DNA of 14,226 nucleotides from contig CAMDAL010000061.1 of assembly GCA_945888565.1 (NCBI GenBank), forward strand, positions 1 through 14,226. Direction: 5' to 3'. The translations under genes were made by a program, and so were the position numbers. Shown piece by piece: positions 1-7,902 of the stretch. The notes beneath the pieces were generated by a model. That model was not told where the DNA came from. It made no database searches and saw nothing but the letters and a program-made list of their open reading frames with translations. The stretch's first letter is position 1. Every line of letters begins with the position of its first letter. This stretch comes from Devosia equisanguinis. GTDB taxonomy: Bacteria; Pseudomonadota; Alphaproteobacteria; Rhizobiales; Devosiaceae.

Positions 1-50
1 CCCCGAACATCCAGGGCGACCTCCGCCCGACCGAACCAACCCAAGCCTAA
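1..50 (+). CDS. Possible 3' end of an upstream gene (partial)
   Basis: Reading from base 3, an open frame runs to a TAA at 48-50 and would end in PNIQGDLRPTEPTQA. The frame is open to the window edge, so this could be the tail of a gene that starts to the left. Only 15 residues are visible, no family can be recognised, and a frame this short can be open by chance. The position just ahead of fliK would make a flagellar gene plausible, but nothing in the residues shows this. Confidence 0.3.
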   Translation, partial: PNIQGDLRPTEPTQA

Positions 51-66
51 TCGCCAAGCGCCTCAG

Positions 67-81
67 TGCCTCCAAGAGGCA
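67..81 (+). other. Small hairpin ahead of fliK
   Basis: TGCCTC (67-72) and GAGGCA (76-81) are perfect reverse complements around a three-base loop CAA. No T-run follows, so it does not look like a complete intrinsic terminator. The right arm holds the only purine-rich stretch (AGAGG) upstream of the fliK start, but at 21 bases or more from the ATG it is too far for a normal Shine-Dalgarno site. A six-pair stem can arise by chance; its role is unknown. Confidence 0.35.
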
Positions 82-99
82 GTTCCGAGCGACCCGCCT

Positions 100-142
100 G
101 ATGCATTTTTGCTCCGGCCAGCCGATGCATTTTTACTCCGGC
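100..142 (+). repeat. Tandem near-identical 19-mer at the fliK start
   Basis: GATGCATTTTT-G-CTCCGGC (100-118) is repeated as GATGCATTTTT-A-CTCCGGC (124-142), one mismatch in 19 bases, with a 24 bp period. Both copies contain an in-frame ATG, so the predicted protein would start MHFCSG...MHFYSG. The T-run is unusual for this GC-rich neighbourhood. It looks like a local duplication of the translation start region and makes the true fliK start uncertain (101 or 125). Confidence 0.75.
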
Positions 143-2083
143 GTTGACAAGCAGGCCCGCGCCAGCATCGATGCATTGATGCTGAAGCTCGGGCAGACCA
201 TCGATGCGAAGGTCACCGGGCAGCTTGCGGCCGGACTAACGCAACTCGCCGCCGGCAAGGAGAGCTTCGTGCTGAAGCTCGCGACACCCCTGCCAACGGG
301 TGCGGCGGTGACCATCCGGGTCGCTGCGACGCCGCAGGGGGCGCCCGCTGTGACGGTATCGATGCCCAACGCTGTACCCCAGGTTGCCCTGCCCCTGCCG
401 CTGCCGGCGCCCATGACATCGCTGATGCAGGCGCAGGGGCAAATGCAGGGACAGGGGCAGGTTGGTGTTGCCCAGCCGGTCGCCTCTCCGACGCCTGCGG
501 ACGCGCCACAAATGCCCCCGCCGCAATTTCCGGTGCAGCCGGTGGTTCGGGCCTCCGCCGGCCCGGCCGGCGGCACGATACCGGTTGCGTCAACGCCGCC
601 GGCCGCCTCACCGGTGCCTTCGCCCCAGCCAATGCTTGCGACGGGCAGTGTTGCGATGCCGGCGTCGCCACAAGCCCAACCGGTCGCGACGTCGACGATG
701 ACCCAGCCGGCAGCGCTGCCGCTCCAGCCAGGGGCGGGCGCCGTCGTGTCGACACCAGCCGCCACGCAGGTCGTGCCGCCAAATCTGTCACAAGCGCTGC
801 CCGGTCCGGGACAACCTGCCGCCCAGGTGGCGCTGCCGGTCGCCCCGCCGGCAACGCCGGGCGCAGCGGTCGTGACTCCCTCGTCGCCCTCCGGTCCGCA
901 ACCCGGTGCCCCGGCAACCCCTGCAACGCCGGTTGCCGGTGCACCGATCACCGTCGCGACGACACCCGCCGCGACTGCTGTACCGGCACCTGCGGTGACA
1001 CCGGCCGCCGCCCAGCCGCAGCCTGCTCTGCTCATGGCCGCCCCGCTGAACGCAGCGCCGCCGCAGCCGCTGCCGACCCGCGCCTCGCACTACCCGTTGC
1101 AGGTGCCGCAGGTCGAATCGTCCGTCGTGGCCCGGCAACTACCCCTCGCAGCCGCGCCGGTTGTTCCGTCACGGGCCGTGCCGCAGCCGCTGAACCTCGC
1201 CGATCCGGCCCAGGCGGCCGCCCGGCAGGACACCGTCGCGCCGTTGCTAGCGCGGCTGGCGGCCATCGTGACCGCTGCTGCGCCGACACTGCCACGGCCG
1301 CTGCTGGAGGTGGCGCAGCGGCTGCTTGCCAGCCGGGTCGACCTCAACCGCGCCGTACCGGACGGCAAGGCGCTCGAGACTGCGGTGATGCGGGCCGGCG
1401 TGCTGCTGGCCCCGCTGACCCGCCAAACCCCGGGCGACAGCAGGACTGCGCTGCTGGCGCTGCGCTCGGGCCTCGTCGGCCTGCTGGGAAGCGACGGAAC
1501 GGCCCCGGTGGCGCCTGTCGAGCGGCCGGCTCCTCCCATCCGGGGCGAGCCACCAAGGGCGCCGCCTCCGCAGCCAGCGGTCCCCGGTGGGGCTGCCGAC
1601 GCCGGTAGCGAGGTGCAAACCCTGCTGGGCCAGACCGATGCGGCGCTGTCGCGGCTAAAACTGCTGCAATCCGCCTCCCAGCCGGCAATCGACGCTCGGC
1701 CCGACGCGGCCACACCGCGCAACGAACTCCGCTTCGAGATCCCCATGCTGCTGGGGACCCAGACCGGTGTAATGCAACTGCTGGTCGAGCGCGACGGCAA
1801 GCACAAGCGGGAGCAGCGCCGGCGGGGCTGGAGCATGCGCTTCGCCATGAACTTTTCCGAGACCGGCGAGGTGGGCGCCGATATCGCCATGCTGGGGCGC
1901 TCGGCAAGTATTTCGATCTGGGCCGCCGACCCGGAGATCGCGGATGCCCTTGATGCGATGCTTCCCGAGCTTGGTCCGGCGATCCAGCGCCACGGGCTGG
2001 AACTGACCGCGCTGCGCGTCCGCCGCGGCACGCCGCGCTCCACGTCCGCAGCTCCGGGCCAACTGCTGGACCACGCCCGATGA
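101..2083 (+). CDS. fliK: Flagellar hook-length control protein FliK
   Basis: FliK is exported by the flagellar type III apparatus, measures the growing hook, and signals the switch from hook to filament export through FlhB. The protein has 660 residues from the first ATG. A conserved-looking N-terminal segment (about 20-95) is followed by a very long low-complexity region rich in Pro, Ala, Gln and Val (about 95-380), as expected of the flexible ruler part. A second, mostly helical Ala/Leu-rich part follows. The C-terminal domain (about 540-642), with LRFEIPMLLG, WSMRFAMNF and an LGPAIQRHGLELTALRV tail, matches the family's Flg_hook domain. The stop overlaps the next gene, an FlhB C-terminal homologue, by four bases, which supports the call. 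The start is uncertain: ATGs at 101, 125 and 179 are in frame and none has a clear ribosome binding site. The family call rests on the C-terminal domain; the rest is too divergent to help. Confidence 0.85.
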   Translation: MHFCSGQPMHFYSGVDKQARASIDALMLKLGQTIDAKVTGQLAAGLTQLAAGKESFVLKLATPLPTGAAVTIRVAATPQGAPAVTVSMPNAVPQVALPLPLPAPMTSLMQAQGQMQGQGQVGVAQPVASPTPADAPQMPPPQFPVQPVVRASAGPAGGTIPVASTPPAASPVPSPQPMLATGSVAMPASPQAQPVATSTMTQPAALPLQPGAGAVVSTPAATQVVPPNLSQALPGPGQPAAQVALPVAPPATPGAAVVTPSSPSGPQPGAPATPATPVAGAPITVATTPAATAVPAPAVTPAAAQPQPALLMAAPLNAAPPQPLPTRASHYPLQVPQVESSVVARQLPLAAAPVVPSRAVPQPLNLADPAQAAARQDTVAPLLARLAAIVTAAAPTLPRPLLEVAQRLLASRVDLNRAVPDGKALETAVMRAGVLLAPLTRQTPGDSRTALLALRSGLVGLLGSDGTAPVAPVERPAPPIRGEPPRAPPPQPAVPGGAADAGSEVQTLLGQTDAALSRLKLLQSASQPAIDARPDAATPRNELRFEIPMLLGTQTGVMQLLVERDGKHKREQRRRGWSMRFAMNFSETGEVGADIAMLGRSASISIWAADPEIADALDAMLPELGPAIQRHGLELTALRVRRGTPRSTSAAPGQLLDHAR

Positions 2084-2364
2084 GTGAGCCCCCCAAGGAC
2101 GTCAATCTCGCCGTGGCGCTGGAATACGAACGCGGCACCCGGGACGCGCCGCGCGTGATCGCCAAGGGGCGCGGCGAGGTGGCGCGCCGCATCGTCGAGA
2201 TCGCCACCGAGGCCGATGTGCATATCGACGCCAATGCGCCACTGGCCGAGGCGCTGGCCGGCGTCAATCTCGATGAGCCGATCCCCATCGAACTCTATGA
2301 GGCGGCCGCGGAGATCATCGGCTTCGTGCTGCGCGCCAGCGCCCAGAAGCGCTGGAAGCCGTAA
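2080..2364 (+). CDS. Stand-alone FlhB C-terminal-domain protein (FhlB/YlqH-like)
   Basis: This 94-residue protein corresponds to the cytoplasmic C-terminal domain of FlhB/YscU, the part of the export gate that controls substrate specificity. Its residues follow the family pattern: VALEYERGTRDAPRVIAKG, then VARRIVEIATEADVHI, NAPLAEAL and IPIELYEAAAEIIGFVLR. Full-length FlhB has about 350-380 residues with four membrane helices and an autocleavage motif NPTH just before the VAL strand. Here the same position reads KDVN, so self-cleavage is not expected, and there are no membrane helices. Short FlhB homologues of this type are known next to fliK in several flagellated bacteria. The ATGA overlap with fliK suggests translational coupling and a shared role in the hook/filament switch. 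The true FlhB must be encoded elsewhere. Function beyond the homology is inference. Confidence 0.85.
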   Translation: MSEPPKDVNLAVALEYERGTRDAPRVIAKGRGEVARRIVEIATEADVHIDANAPLAEALAGVNLDEPIPIELYEAAAEIIGFVLRASAQKRWKP

Positions 2365-2412
2365 GGCGGCTTGCCTTCACGGACGCGGCGGGTGCAACTA
2401 GCGCTGCGTCTC

Positions 2413-2418
2413 AGGGAG
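2413..2418 (+). promoter_or_regulatory. Ribosome binding site that sets the aldolase start
   Basis: AGGGAG lies six bases upstream of the ATG at 2425. An in-frame ATG at 2371 lies seven bases after the previous stop codon and would add 18 residues, but it has no such site, and family homology begins with DTPTILID shortly after 2425. The 2365-2424 gap shows no terminator. Confidence 0.7.
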
Positions 2419-2424
2419 CCTCAA

Positions 2425-3480
2425 ATGCCGACAATTGCCGACCTCGATACCCCGACCATCCTCATCGACATCGACCGGGTCGAGGCCAACCTCCAGCGCG
2501 CCCAGGCCCATGCCGACACGGAAGGCTACGCGCTCCGCCCCCACACCAAGACCCACAAGCTGCCGCAGTTCGCCAAACGCCAGATCGAGCTGGGTGCCAA
2601 GGGCATTACAGTGCAGAAGCTGGGCGAGGCCGAGGTGATGGCCGATGGCGGCATCGACGACATTTTCCTGCCCTACAACATCGTCGGCGAGAAGAAGCTG
2701 TCGCGACTGAAGGCACTGAATGAGCGCATCACGCTGGCCGTCACCGCCGACAGCCCCGACACCATTTCAGGCTATGCTCGCACCTCTACCACCGGCAAGC
2801 CGCTCACCGTGCTCGTCGAGTGCGACACCGGGGCAGGGCGCTGTGGGGTGCAGACGCAGGCTCAGGCGCTGGCACGGCAGATCGAAATCGCCCCCGGCCT
2901 GCGTTTCGGCGGATTGATGACCTATCCGCCCAAGCATGGCGTGGCCGAGGCGAATGCGTGGTTCGAAACCGCCCTGGAACTGTTCAAGCAAGCCGGCATC
3001 ACCGTACCGACGATCACGGCCGGCAATAGCCCCGACATGTGGGCCCCCGGCGGCGGCCCGGTGACCGAGCGGCGGCCGGGCACCTATATCTACTATGATC
3101 GCATGCAGGTGCGGGACAAGGTGGCGAGCTTCGACGACTGCGCCCTGACGGTGCTCGCGACCGTGGTGAGCCGGCCGACCGCCACCCGGGTGGTGATCGA
3201 TGCCGGCTCGAAGTCGCTGGCCTACGACCCGGTCGCCGGAGACCTGTCGCTCGGGCATGGGCTGGTGATGGGCACGGAGCTTGTCGTGAAATCGCTCTCG
3301 GAAGAACACGGGGTTATCGAGATGCCGGTCGCCTCCGACTGGCCGCGCGTCGGCGAACGCCTGCGCATCATCCCGAACCATGTCTGCGTCGTGTCGAACC
3401 TGTTCGACACCGTGACGCTGATCTCGGGCGACGAGATCAGGGATTCCCTCCCCGTTGCGAGCCGCGGCCGAACCGACTAG
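2425..3480 (+). CDS. PLP-dependent D-threonine aldolase / D-serine dehydratase-like enzyme (DSD1 family)
   Basis: Members of this alanine-racemase-fold family act on D-amino acids with pyridoxal phosphate and a divalent metal. They either split D-beta-hydroxy amino acids to glycine and an aldehyde, or dehydrate D-serine/D-threonine. The 351-residue protein has the family start DTPTILIDIDRVEANL (8-23) and the PLP lysine motif RPHTKTHK (38-45; Lys42 is the likely Schiff base). It also shows VECDTGAGRCGV (131-142), a GNSPD phosphate-cradle segment (200-204), RPGTYIYYD (217-225), EEHG (293-296) and PNHVC (317-321). The metal ligands there would be His319 and Cys321. A His-x-Cys pair is the zinc site described for eukaryotic-type D-serine dehydratase, whereas well-studied D-threonine aldolases carry His-x-Asp, so a dehydratase is a real alternative. 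No signal peptide; cytoplasmic. It lies 30 bp ahead of the GH20 gene and probably shares its transcript. Confidence 0.85.
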   Translation: MPTIADLDTPTILIDIDRVEANLQRAQAHADTEGYALRPHTKTHKLPQFAKRQIELGAKGITVQKLGEAEVMADGGIDDIFLPYNIVGEKKLSRLKALNERITLAVTADSPDTISGYARTSTTGKPLTVLVECDTGAGRCGVQTQAQALARQIEIAPGLRFGGLMTYPPKHGVAEANAWFETALELFKQAGITVPTITAGNSPDMWAPGGGPVTERRPGTYIYYDRMQVRDKVASFDDCALTVLATVVSRPTATRVVIDAGSKSLAYDPVAGDLSLGHGLVMGTELVVKSLSEEHGVIEMPVASDWPRVGERLRIIPNHVCVVSNLFDTVTLISGDEIRDSLPVASRGRTD

Positions 3481-3510
3481 GAGTCGTCGCGGCAAGGGAG
3501 TGGTATTACA

Positions 3511-5445
3511 ATGGTCTCCGAATGGTATGAGGGTGTCACGCTTTCGAGCGAGCTGTTCCCGGGCGGCGAGGCGATCTACCGCCTGACGCTTTCCAACCGC
3601 GGCAGCGCCACGCTTAGCGGCTTCCGGCTCGGCTTTTCCGGTCCCGGCCGCATCTCCGCCGACTCGCCGGTCGGCAATGGCAGCTTCGTCACCCAGCTCT
3701 CGAACTTCACCGAGGTTGCGCCGCCCACCGGCTTCACGCTGGCGCCCGGCGCCGACTGGGTGGTGGAGTTCGAACAGCTCGATCACCCCATCCGCCACTG
3801 GACCGACGGCGCCACCACCGGCTTCCTGGTCCTCGCCGACGGCTCGACCCGTCCGCTCCGCACCATCCCGACCCGGCTCTATACCGTCGACGGTGCGCCG
3901 AAGCGCGGCACCGCGCGCTATCCCGTCCCGGCCGAACCGCCAGTGCCGGTTTCGATCATCCCTTGGCCGCTGACGGTCGACGTGCACGGCCGCCGCACCG
4001 CGCCCTCGGGTCTCGCGCCCATCGCGAATGGCGTTCCCGAGGCTCGACATGCCATTCAGGGCTTCCAGCTGCTCTCAAGCGTCCTATTCAGCGGCGAAGG
4101 CCTGTGGCGTCCCGAGCACGAAGGCGGCTTTCCGGTCGACTTGGTGAAGGGTGTGGGCGGCAAAGAAGGCTACGCCATCGCGTTTGCCCCCGAGCGCGCC
4201 ACCGTCACCGCCGAGACGGCCGCCGGCTTCCTTTACGGCCTTGTCACCCTCGGCCAGATGGTCCACGGCGCGCGCGGCAACCTGCAGCAATTCAGCTTCC
4301 CCACCGCCGGCCGCATCGAGGATGCTCCCAACTACCAGTGGCGCGGTTCACATCTCGATGTCGCGCGCCGCTTCTACTCGAGCGCCGATGTCGCCCGCTT
4401 CATCGCGCTCCTCGCCTGGAACAAGCTGAACGTTCTGCACTGGCACCTCAGCGACGACGAAGCCTGGCGCGTCGAGATCGACGCTTATCCCGAGCTCACC
4501 AAAAAGGCGGCGTGGAACGGTTACGGCCTGCCCATCCCGCCGCTGCTCGGTTCGGGCCCGGAGCGCACCGGCGGCTACTATTCCAAGGCCGATATCCGCC
4601 ACATCGTCGAGATAGCTACCCTGCTCAACGTCGACATCGTCCCCGAGATCGACATTCCCGGCCACTGCTACGCCCTGCTGCAGGCCATCCCGCAGCTGAG
4701 CGATCCTGGCGAGAACGGGCTCTACCACTCCATCCAGAGCTTCCCGAACAACTGCCTAAACCCCGGCGTCGAAGCCACCTACGGCGCCATCGAGACGATC
4801 TTCGGCGAGATGGTCGAGCTCTTCCCCTCGCGCTACTTCCACGTCGGCGCCGATGAAGTCCCGCACGACGCCTGGGAAACCTCGCCGGCCGCCCGCGCGC
4901 TGGCCGGCAGGCTCGGCGCCGATGGCACCATGGCGCTCCAGGCGCGCTTCCTGCAGCGCGTCCAGGCGTTCCTCACGAGCAAAGGCAAGATCACCGGCGC
5001 ATGGGAAGAGGCGGCGTTGGGCGGCGGCATCGACAAGGCCGATAGCTACCTCGTCGGCTGGAAGGACACCGCGATCAGCCGAAAGCTCGCCGCCGAAGGC
5101 TACGACGTCGTCGTTGCCCCGGCGCAGGCGTACTATCTCGACATGGCCAACGGCGAGGATTTCGTCGAATGCGGCGCCGCCTGGGCCGGCTGGTCGTCGC
5201 TCGAAACCACCTACGCCTTCGAGCCGTCCGCTGGCTGGAACGAGACCGAGCGCGGCCACCTGCTCGGCATCCAGGCCTGCATCTGGAACGAGCCGATGAC
5301 CGATCGCGCAGTGTTCGACCGGCTGGTCTTCCCCCGCCTCTCCGCCATCGCCGAAACCGGCTGGAGCACCAACCGCGACTTCGCCCGCTTCACCGCACTG
5401 GTGGGACTGATGCCCAACATGTACGGCAACTACGAGGAAGCCTGA
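3511..5445 (+). CDS. Family GH20 beta-N-acetylhexosaminidase
   Basis: This enzyme removes terminal beta-linked N-acetylglucosamine or N-acetylgalactosamine from oligosaccharides by substrate-assisted catalysis. The 644-residue protein has an N-terminal beta-rich domain (about 1-128), a GH20b-like helper domain (about 148-270) and the TIM-barrel catalytic domain (about 273-617). Family markers are YQWRGSHLDVAR (275-286; Arg278 binds sugar), NVLHWHLSDDEAWR (307-320), PEIDIPGH (378-385) and HVGADEVP (444-451), with the catalytic pair Asp448-Glu449. Later tryptophans in WEE (498-500), GWK (516-518) and WNEP (592-595) fit the sugar pocket. There is no signal peptide, so it probably acts in the cytoplasm on imported chito- or muropeptide-derived fragments. 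AAGGGAG (3494-3500) sits ten bases ahead of the ATG. The stop overlaps the acetyltransferase start by one base (TGATG). Exact substrate is unknown. Confidence 0.95.
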   Translation: MVSEWYEGVTLSSELFPGGEAIYRLTLSNRGSATLSGFRLGFSGPGRISADSPVGNGSFVTQLSNFTEVAPPTGFTLAPGADWVVEFEQLDHPIRHWTDGATTGFLVLADGSTRPLRTIPTRLYTVDGAPKRGTARYPVPAEPPVPVSIIPWPLTVDVHGRRTAPSGLAPIANGVPEARHAIQGFQLLSSVLFSGEGLWRPEHEGGFPVDLVKGVGGKEGYAIAFAPERATVTAETAAGFLYGLVTLGQMVHGARGNLQQFSFPTAGRIEDAPNYQWRGSHLDVARRFYSSADVARFIALLAWNKLNVLHWHLSDDEAWRVEIDAYPELTKKAAWNGYGLPIPPLLGSGPERTGGYYSKADIRHIVEIATLLNVDIVPEIDIPGHCYALLQAIPQLSDPGENGLYHSIQSFPNNCLNPGVEATYGAIETIFGEMVELFPSRYFHVGADEVPHDAWETSPAARALAGRLGADGTMALQARFLQRVQAFLTSKGKITGAWEEAALGGGIDKADSYLVGWKDTAISRKLAAEGYDVVVAPAQAYYLDMANGEDFVECGAAWAGWSSLETTYAFEPSAGWNETERGHLLGIQACIWNEPMTDRAVFDRLVFPRLSAIAETGWSTNRDFARFTALVGLMPNMYGNYEEA

Positions 5446-5951
5446 TGGCCAAGACTGGTGACCTGCTCGTCCGCCTGTACGACCTGCCGGAGACCCCCGC
5501 CGACGCCCGGATGGCAGCGGCCGGCATCACCATCCGCCGCGCCCTGCCGCCCGAGCGCTACGCGGTGCGCGACTGGATCCTCGAGCGCTTCAGCCCCTAC
5601 TGGGGCGGCGAGGCCGAGATGGCGCTGAGCCAGTTTCCGACCACGATCTGGCTGGCGATCAAGGATGGCCGCCTGCTGGGGTTCGCCTGCCATGATGCCA
5701 GCGCGCGAGGGTTCTTCGGGCCGACTGGCGTCGACGAAAGCGTGCGGGGGCAAGGAGTCGGCGAGGCGCTGCTGTTCGCCACGCTGCGCGGCATGCGGGA
5801 GGCCGGTTATGCATACGCGGTGATCGGCGACCCGGGGCCTGTGGAGTTCTATCTGAAGCGGCTCGATGCCATGCTGATCCCCAAGTCGAGCCCGGGGATT
5901 TATCGCGGGATGCTGCCGCTGCCCGATGATACGGCGGAGCAACAGGGTTAA
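5445..5951 (+). CDS. GNAT family N-acetyltransferase
   Basis: GNAT enzymes move an acetyl group from acetyl-CoA to an amine. The 168-residue protein shows the core fold: a substrate-side helix region (about 34-66), IWLAIKDGRLLGFACHD (strands 3-4, about 68-84), then FFGPTGVDESVRGQGVGEALL (about 90-110). The acetyl-CoA binding loop is RGQGVG (101-106). A terminal VEFYLKRLDAMLIP follows (about 133-146). The ATG at 5445 shares its A with the GH20 stop and has GAGGAAG about six bases upstream; the frame is open further upstream, but that part overlaps GH20 and is not credible. Tight coupling to a hexosaminidase suggests an amino sugar or glucosamine-like amine as substrate, which is inference; GNAT sequence alone does not reveal the substrate. 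Confidence 0.9.
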   Translation: MAKTGDLLVRLYDLPETPADARMAAAGITIRRALPPERYAVRDWILERFSPYWGGEAEMALSQFPTTIWLAIKDGRLLGFACHDASARGFFGPTGVDESVRGQGVGEALLFATLRGMREAGYAYAVIGDPGPVEFYLKRLDAMLIPKSSPGIYRGMLPLPDDTAEQQG

Positions 5952-6101
5952 ATCCCTCTTTACTGCACTCGTTTACCTTGTCGCGTGCAATTCCGCCCTG
6001 GACGGGCGTTCGGGCAGGCGCGCCGACCCGAAACCCGGACCTTCGAGTATGGACGCGTCCACTTGTCCAAGCGCCGCAGCACAGAAGAGGATCAGGACGC
6101 C

Positions 6102-7844
6102 GTGTCCGTCCGCCCCAGCCTCGAGCGGCAGCTCGGACTGGCCAGGGCGCGGAGCCGCTCGCTGCAATTACGCCTGCGGGCCATTGCCGACAATCTCGGC
6201 CACGGGTTGTCGCTCTACGACAAGCAGGGGCGGCTGGTGGTCTGCAACCAGCAGTTCCTCGAGATCTACCGGCTGCCGCCCAAGCTTGGAAAGAGCGGCA
6301 CCAGCTTCCGCCGCATCCTCGAAGCCAGGGTTGCCGGCAACACCCATGTGGGCGACGACGGTCAGCAGTATGTCACCGACCGGATCGGCGCCGTGCACGA
6401 GCATCGGGCGCTTGGCGGCATCCACCGGCTGAATTCCGGGCAGGTCATCTCGATGACGCATCAGCCGATGGCCGATGGCGGCTGGGTCTCCACCCATCGC
6501 GACGTCACCGAACTATTCAACATGCAGGCCGAGCTGACGCATCTGGCCTACCACGACCCGCTCACCGGCCTGCCGAACCGCACGCTGTTCTACCAGCGCA
6601 TCGGCCGCGCGTTCGAGAACGTCGCCGATACAAACGGCTTTGCGGTGCTCTGCCTCGACCTCGATGGGTTCAAGCGGATCAACGACCTGCTCGGCCACGC
6701 CACCGGCGATGCGCTGCTCCGCCAGTTCGCCGCCCGCCTGACCAAGGCGCTCGGACCGCGCGACACTGCGGCGCGGATGGGGGGCGACGAGTTCGCCATC
6801 CTGCATATCGGCGGTGACGAGGAGAGTGCGCTCGATCTTGCCCACAAGCTCGCCGAGCTCTGCCAGCAGCCTTTCGATTTCGATGGCGAAGTGGTCAGCA
6901 TCGCCGTCGGCATCGGCATTGCGCACGCACCGGCCGATGGCAGCGACATCGACGCCTTGCTGCACAGCGCCGACCTCGCCCTTTACTCGGCTAAGCGCGG
7001 CGGGCGTGGTGGCATTCGTGCCTACGCGCCGGGGCTCGACCGGGCCGCTGCCGACCGGCGCAAGCTGGAAGCGGAGTTGCGCCGCGCCATCGAGAGCGGT
7101 GAGTTCGAGCTGCACTACCAGCCCATACTCGACCTCAAGGCGGGCAGTTTCTCAGGCTTCGAGGCGCTTATCCGCTGGCAGCATCCCGAACGCGGGCTGG
7201 TATCGCCAGCCGAGTTCATCCCGGTGGCGGAGGACTCGGGGCTGATCGTCATGATCGGCGAATGGGCGCTGCGCGAGGCCTTTGCCGAGGCGGCACGCTG
7301 GCCCGCCGACCTGCGCGTCGCAGTCAATGTGTCGAGCATTCAGCTGCGGCGCGGCAATCTGGTGGCGACGGTCATGAATGCCTTGGCCTCGTCCGGCCTT
7401 GCGCCGGGCCGGGCCGAGATCGAGATTACCGAAAGCGTGTTCCTCGAGCAGTCCGAGCAGAGCCTCGACGCGCTGCGCCAGTTGCGGGCGCTGGGCGTCC
7501 GCATTGCGCTCGATGATTTCGGTACGGGGTTCTCGGCGTTGAGTTATTTGCTCGCCTTCCCGTTCGACAAGCTGAAGATCGACGGCAGCTTCGTGCGGGC
7601 ATTGGAGGGGTCGGAGGGGGCCGCCACCATCGTCTCTGCGGTCGCCGATATCGGGGCGCGGCTCGGCATGTCGACCACGGCCGAGGGCATCGAGACGCCT
7701 GACCAGTTGCGGGCGGTGCACAGTTCGGGCTACGCCGAGGCCCAGGGCTACCTGATCTCGCGGCCGATGAGCCGGGAGGCTGTGCGGGCAATGCTGATCA
7801 CCCAGTTTGACGCCATGCCTGAAGCACCGGCACAGGCCGGTTGA
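6102..7844 (+). CDS. PAS-GGDEF-EAL cyclic-di-GMP synthase/phosphodiesterase
   Basis: The protein can both make (GGDEF) and degrade (EAL) the second messenger c-di-GMP, which steers motility versus attachment. Numbered from a GTG at 6102 (580 residues): a short helix (7-30), a PAS fold (about 28-137), GGDEF domain (about 146-308) with intact GGDEF at 227-231, and EAL domain (about 322-565). The EAL catalytic set appears complete: FEAL (353-356), VNVSS (408-412), EITES (441-445), DDFGTG (471-476), LKID (491-494) and AEGIE (527-531). The inhibitory RxxD site ahead of GGDEF is missing (GPRD at 218-221). There is no membrane segment or signal peptide, so it is cytoplasmic. Start choice: a GTG at 5985 and a TTG at 6063 are also in frame, but that stretch is Arg/Pro-rich and lacks a ribosome binding site, whereas AGGA lies four bases before 6102. 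It may be transcribed from its own promoter; none is clear in 5952-6101. Confidence 0.92.
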   Translation: MSVRPSLERQLGLARARSRSLQLRLRAIADNLGHGLSLYDKQGRLVVCNQQFLEIYRLPPKLGKSGTSFRRILEARVAGNTHVGDDGQQYVTDRIGAVHEHRALGGIHRLNSGQVISMTHQPMADGGWVSTHRDVTELFNMQAELTHLAYHDPLTGLPNRTLFYQRIGRAFENVADTNGFAVLCLDLDGFKRINDLLGHATGDALLRQFAARLTKALGPRDTAARMGGDEFAILHIGGDEESALDLAHKLAELCQQPFDFDGEVVSIAVGIGIAHAPADGSDIDALLHSADLALYSAKRGGRGGIRAYAPGLDRAAADRRKLEAELRRAIESGEFELHYQPILDLKAGSFSGFEALIRWQHPERGLVSPAEFIPVAEDSGLIVMIGEWALREAFAEAARWPADLRVAVNVSSIQLRRGNLVATVMNALASSGLAPGRAEIEITESVFLEQSEQSLDALRQLRALGVRIALDDFGTGFSALSYLLAFPFDKLKIDGSFVRALEGSEGAATIVSAVADIGARLGMSTTAEGIETPDQLRAVHSSGYAEAQGYLISRPMSREAVRAMLITQFDAMPEAPAQAG

Positions 7845-7902
7845 GGCCAGACAATCGCGAATTCGCCGCGTTTTCGCCGTGCAGATGAACGTCACCTGAA
7901 CG

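Noticed and set aside
430..466. Short CAGGGGCA-like purine-rich repeats in fliK.
   Set aside because: They encode a Gln/Gly run inside the low-complexity ruler region, ordinary for FliK proteins, and are not a tandem array of note.
1090..2288. Several minus-strand open frames of 300-377 residues across fliK.
   Set aside because: They are Ser/Arg/Ala-rich complements of fliK codons without ribosome binding sites; the fliK C-terminal domain and its overlap with the next gene support the plus strand.
2767..4050. A 427-residue minus-strand open frame.
   Set aside because: It is antisense to the D-amino acid enzyme and GH20 genes, with no recognisable domain and shadow-like composition.
5952..6101. 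A possible promoter or longer N-terminus ahead of the GGDEF-EAL gene.
   Set aside because: No -35/-10 pair can be supported, and the in-frame extension from 5985 looks noncoding, so neither is listed as a feature.
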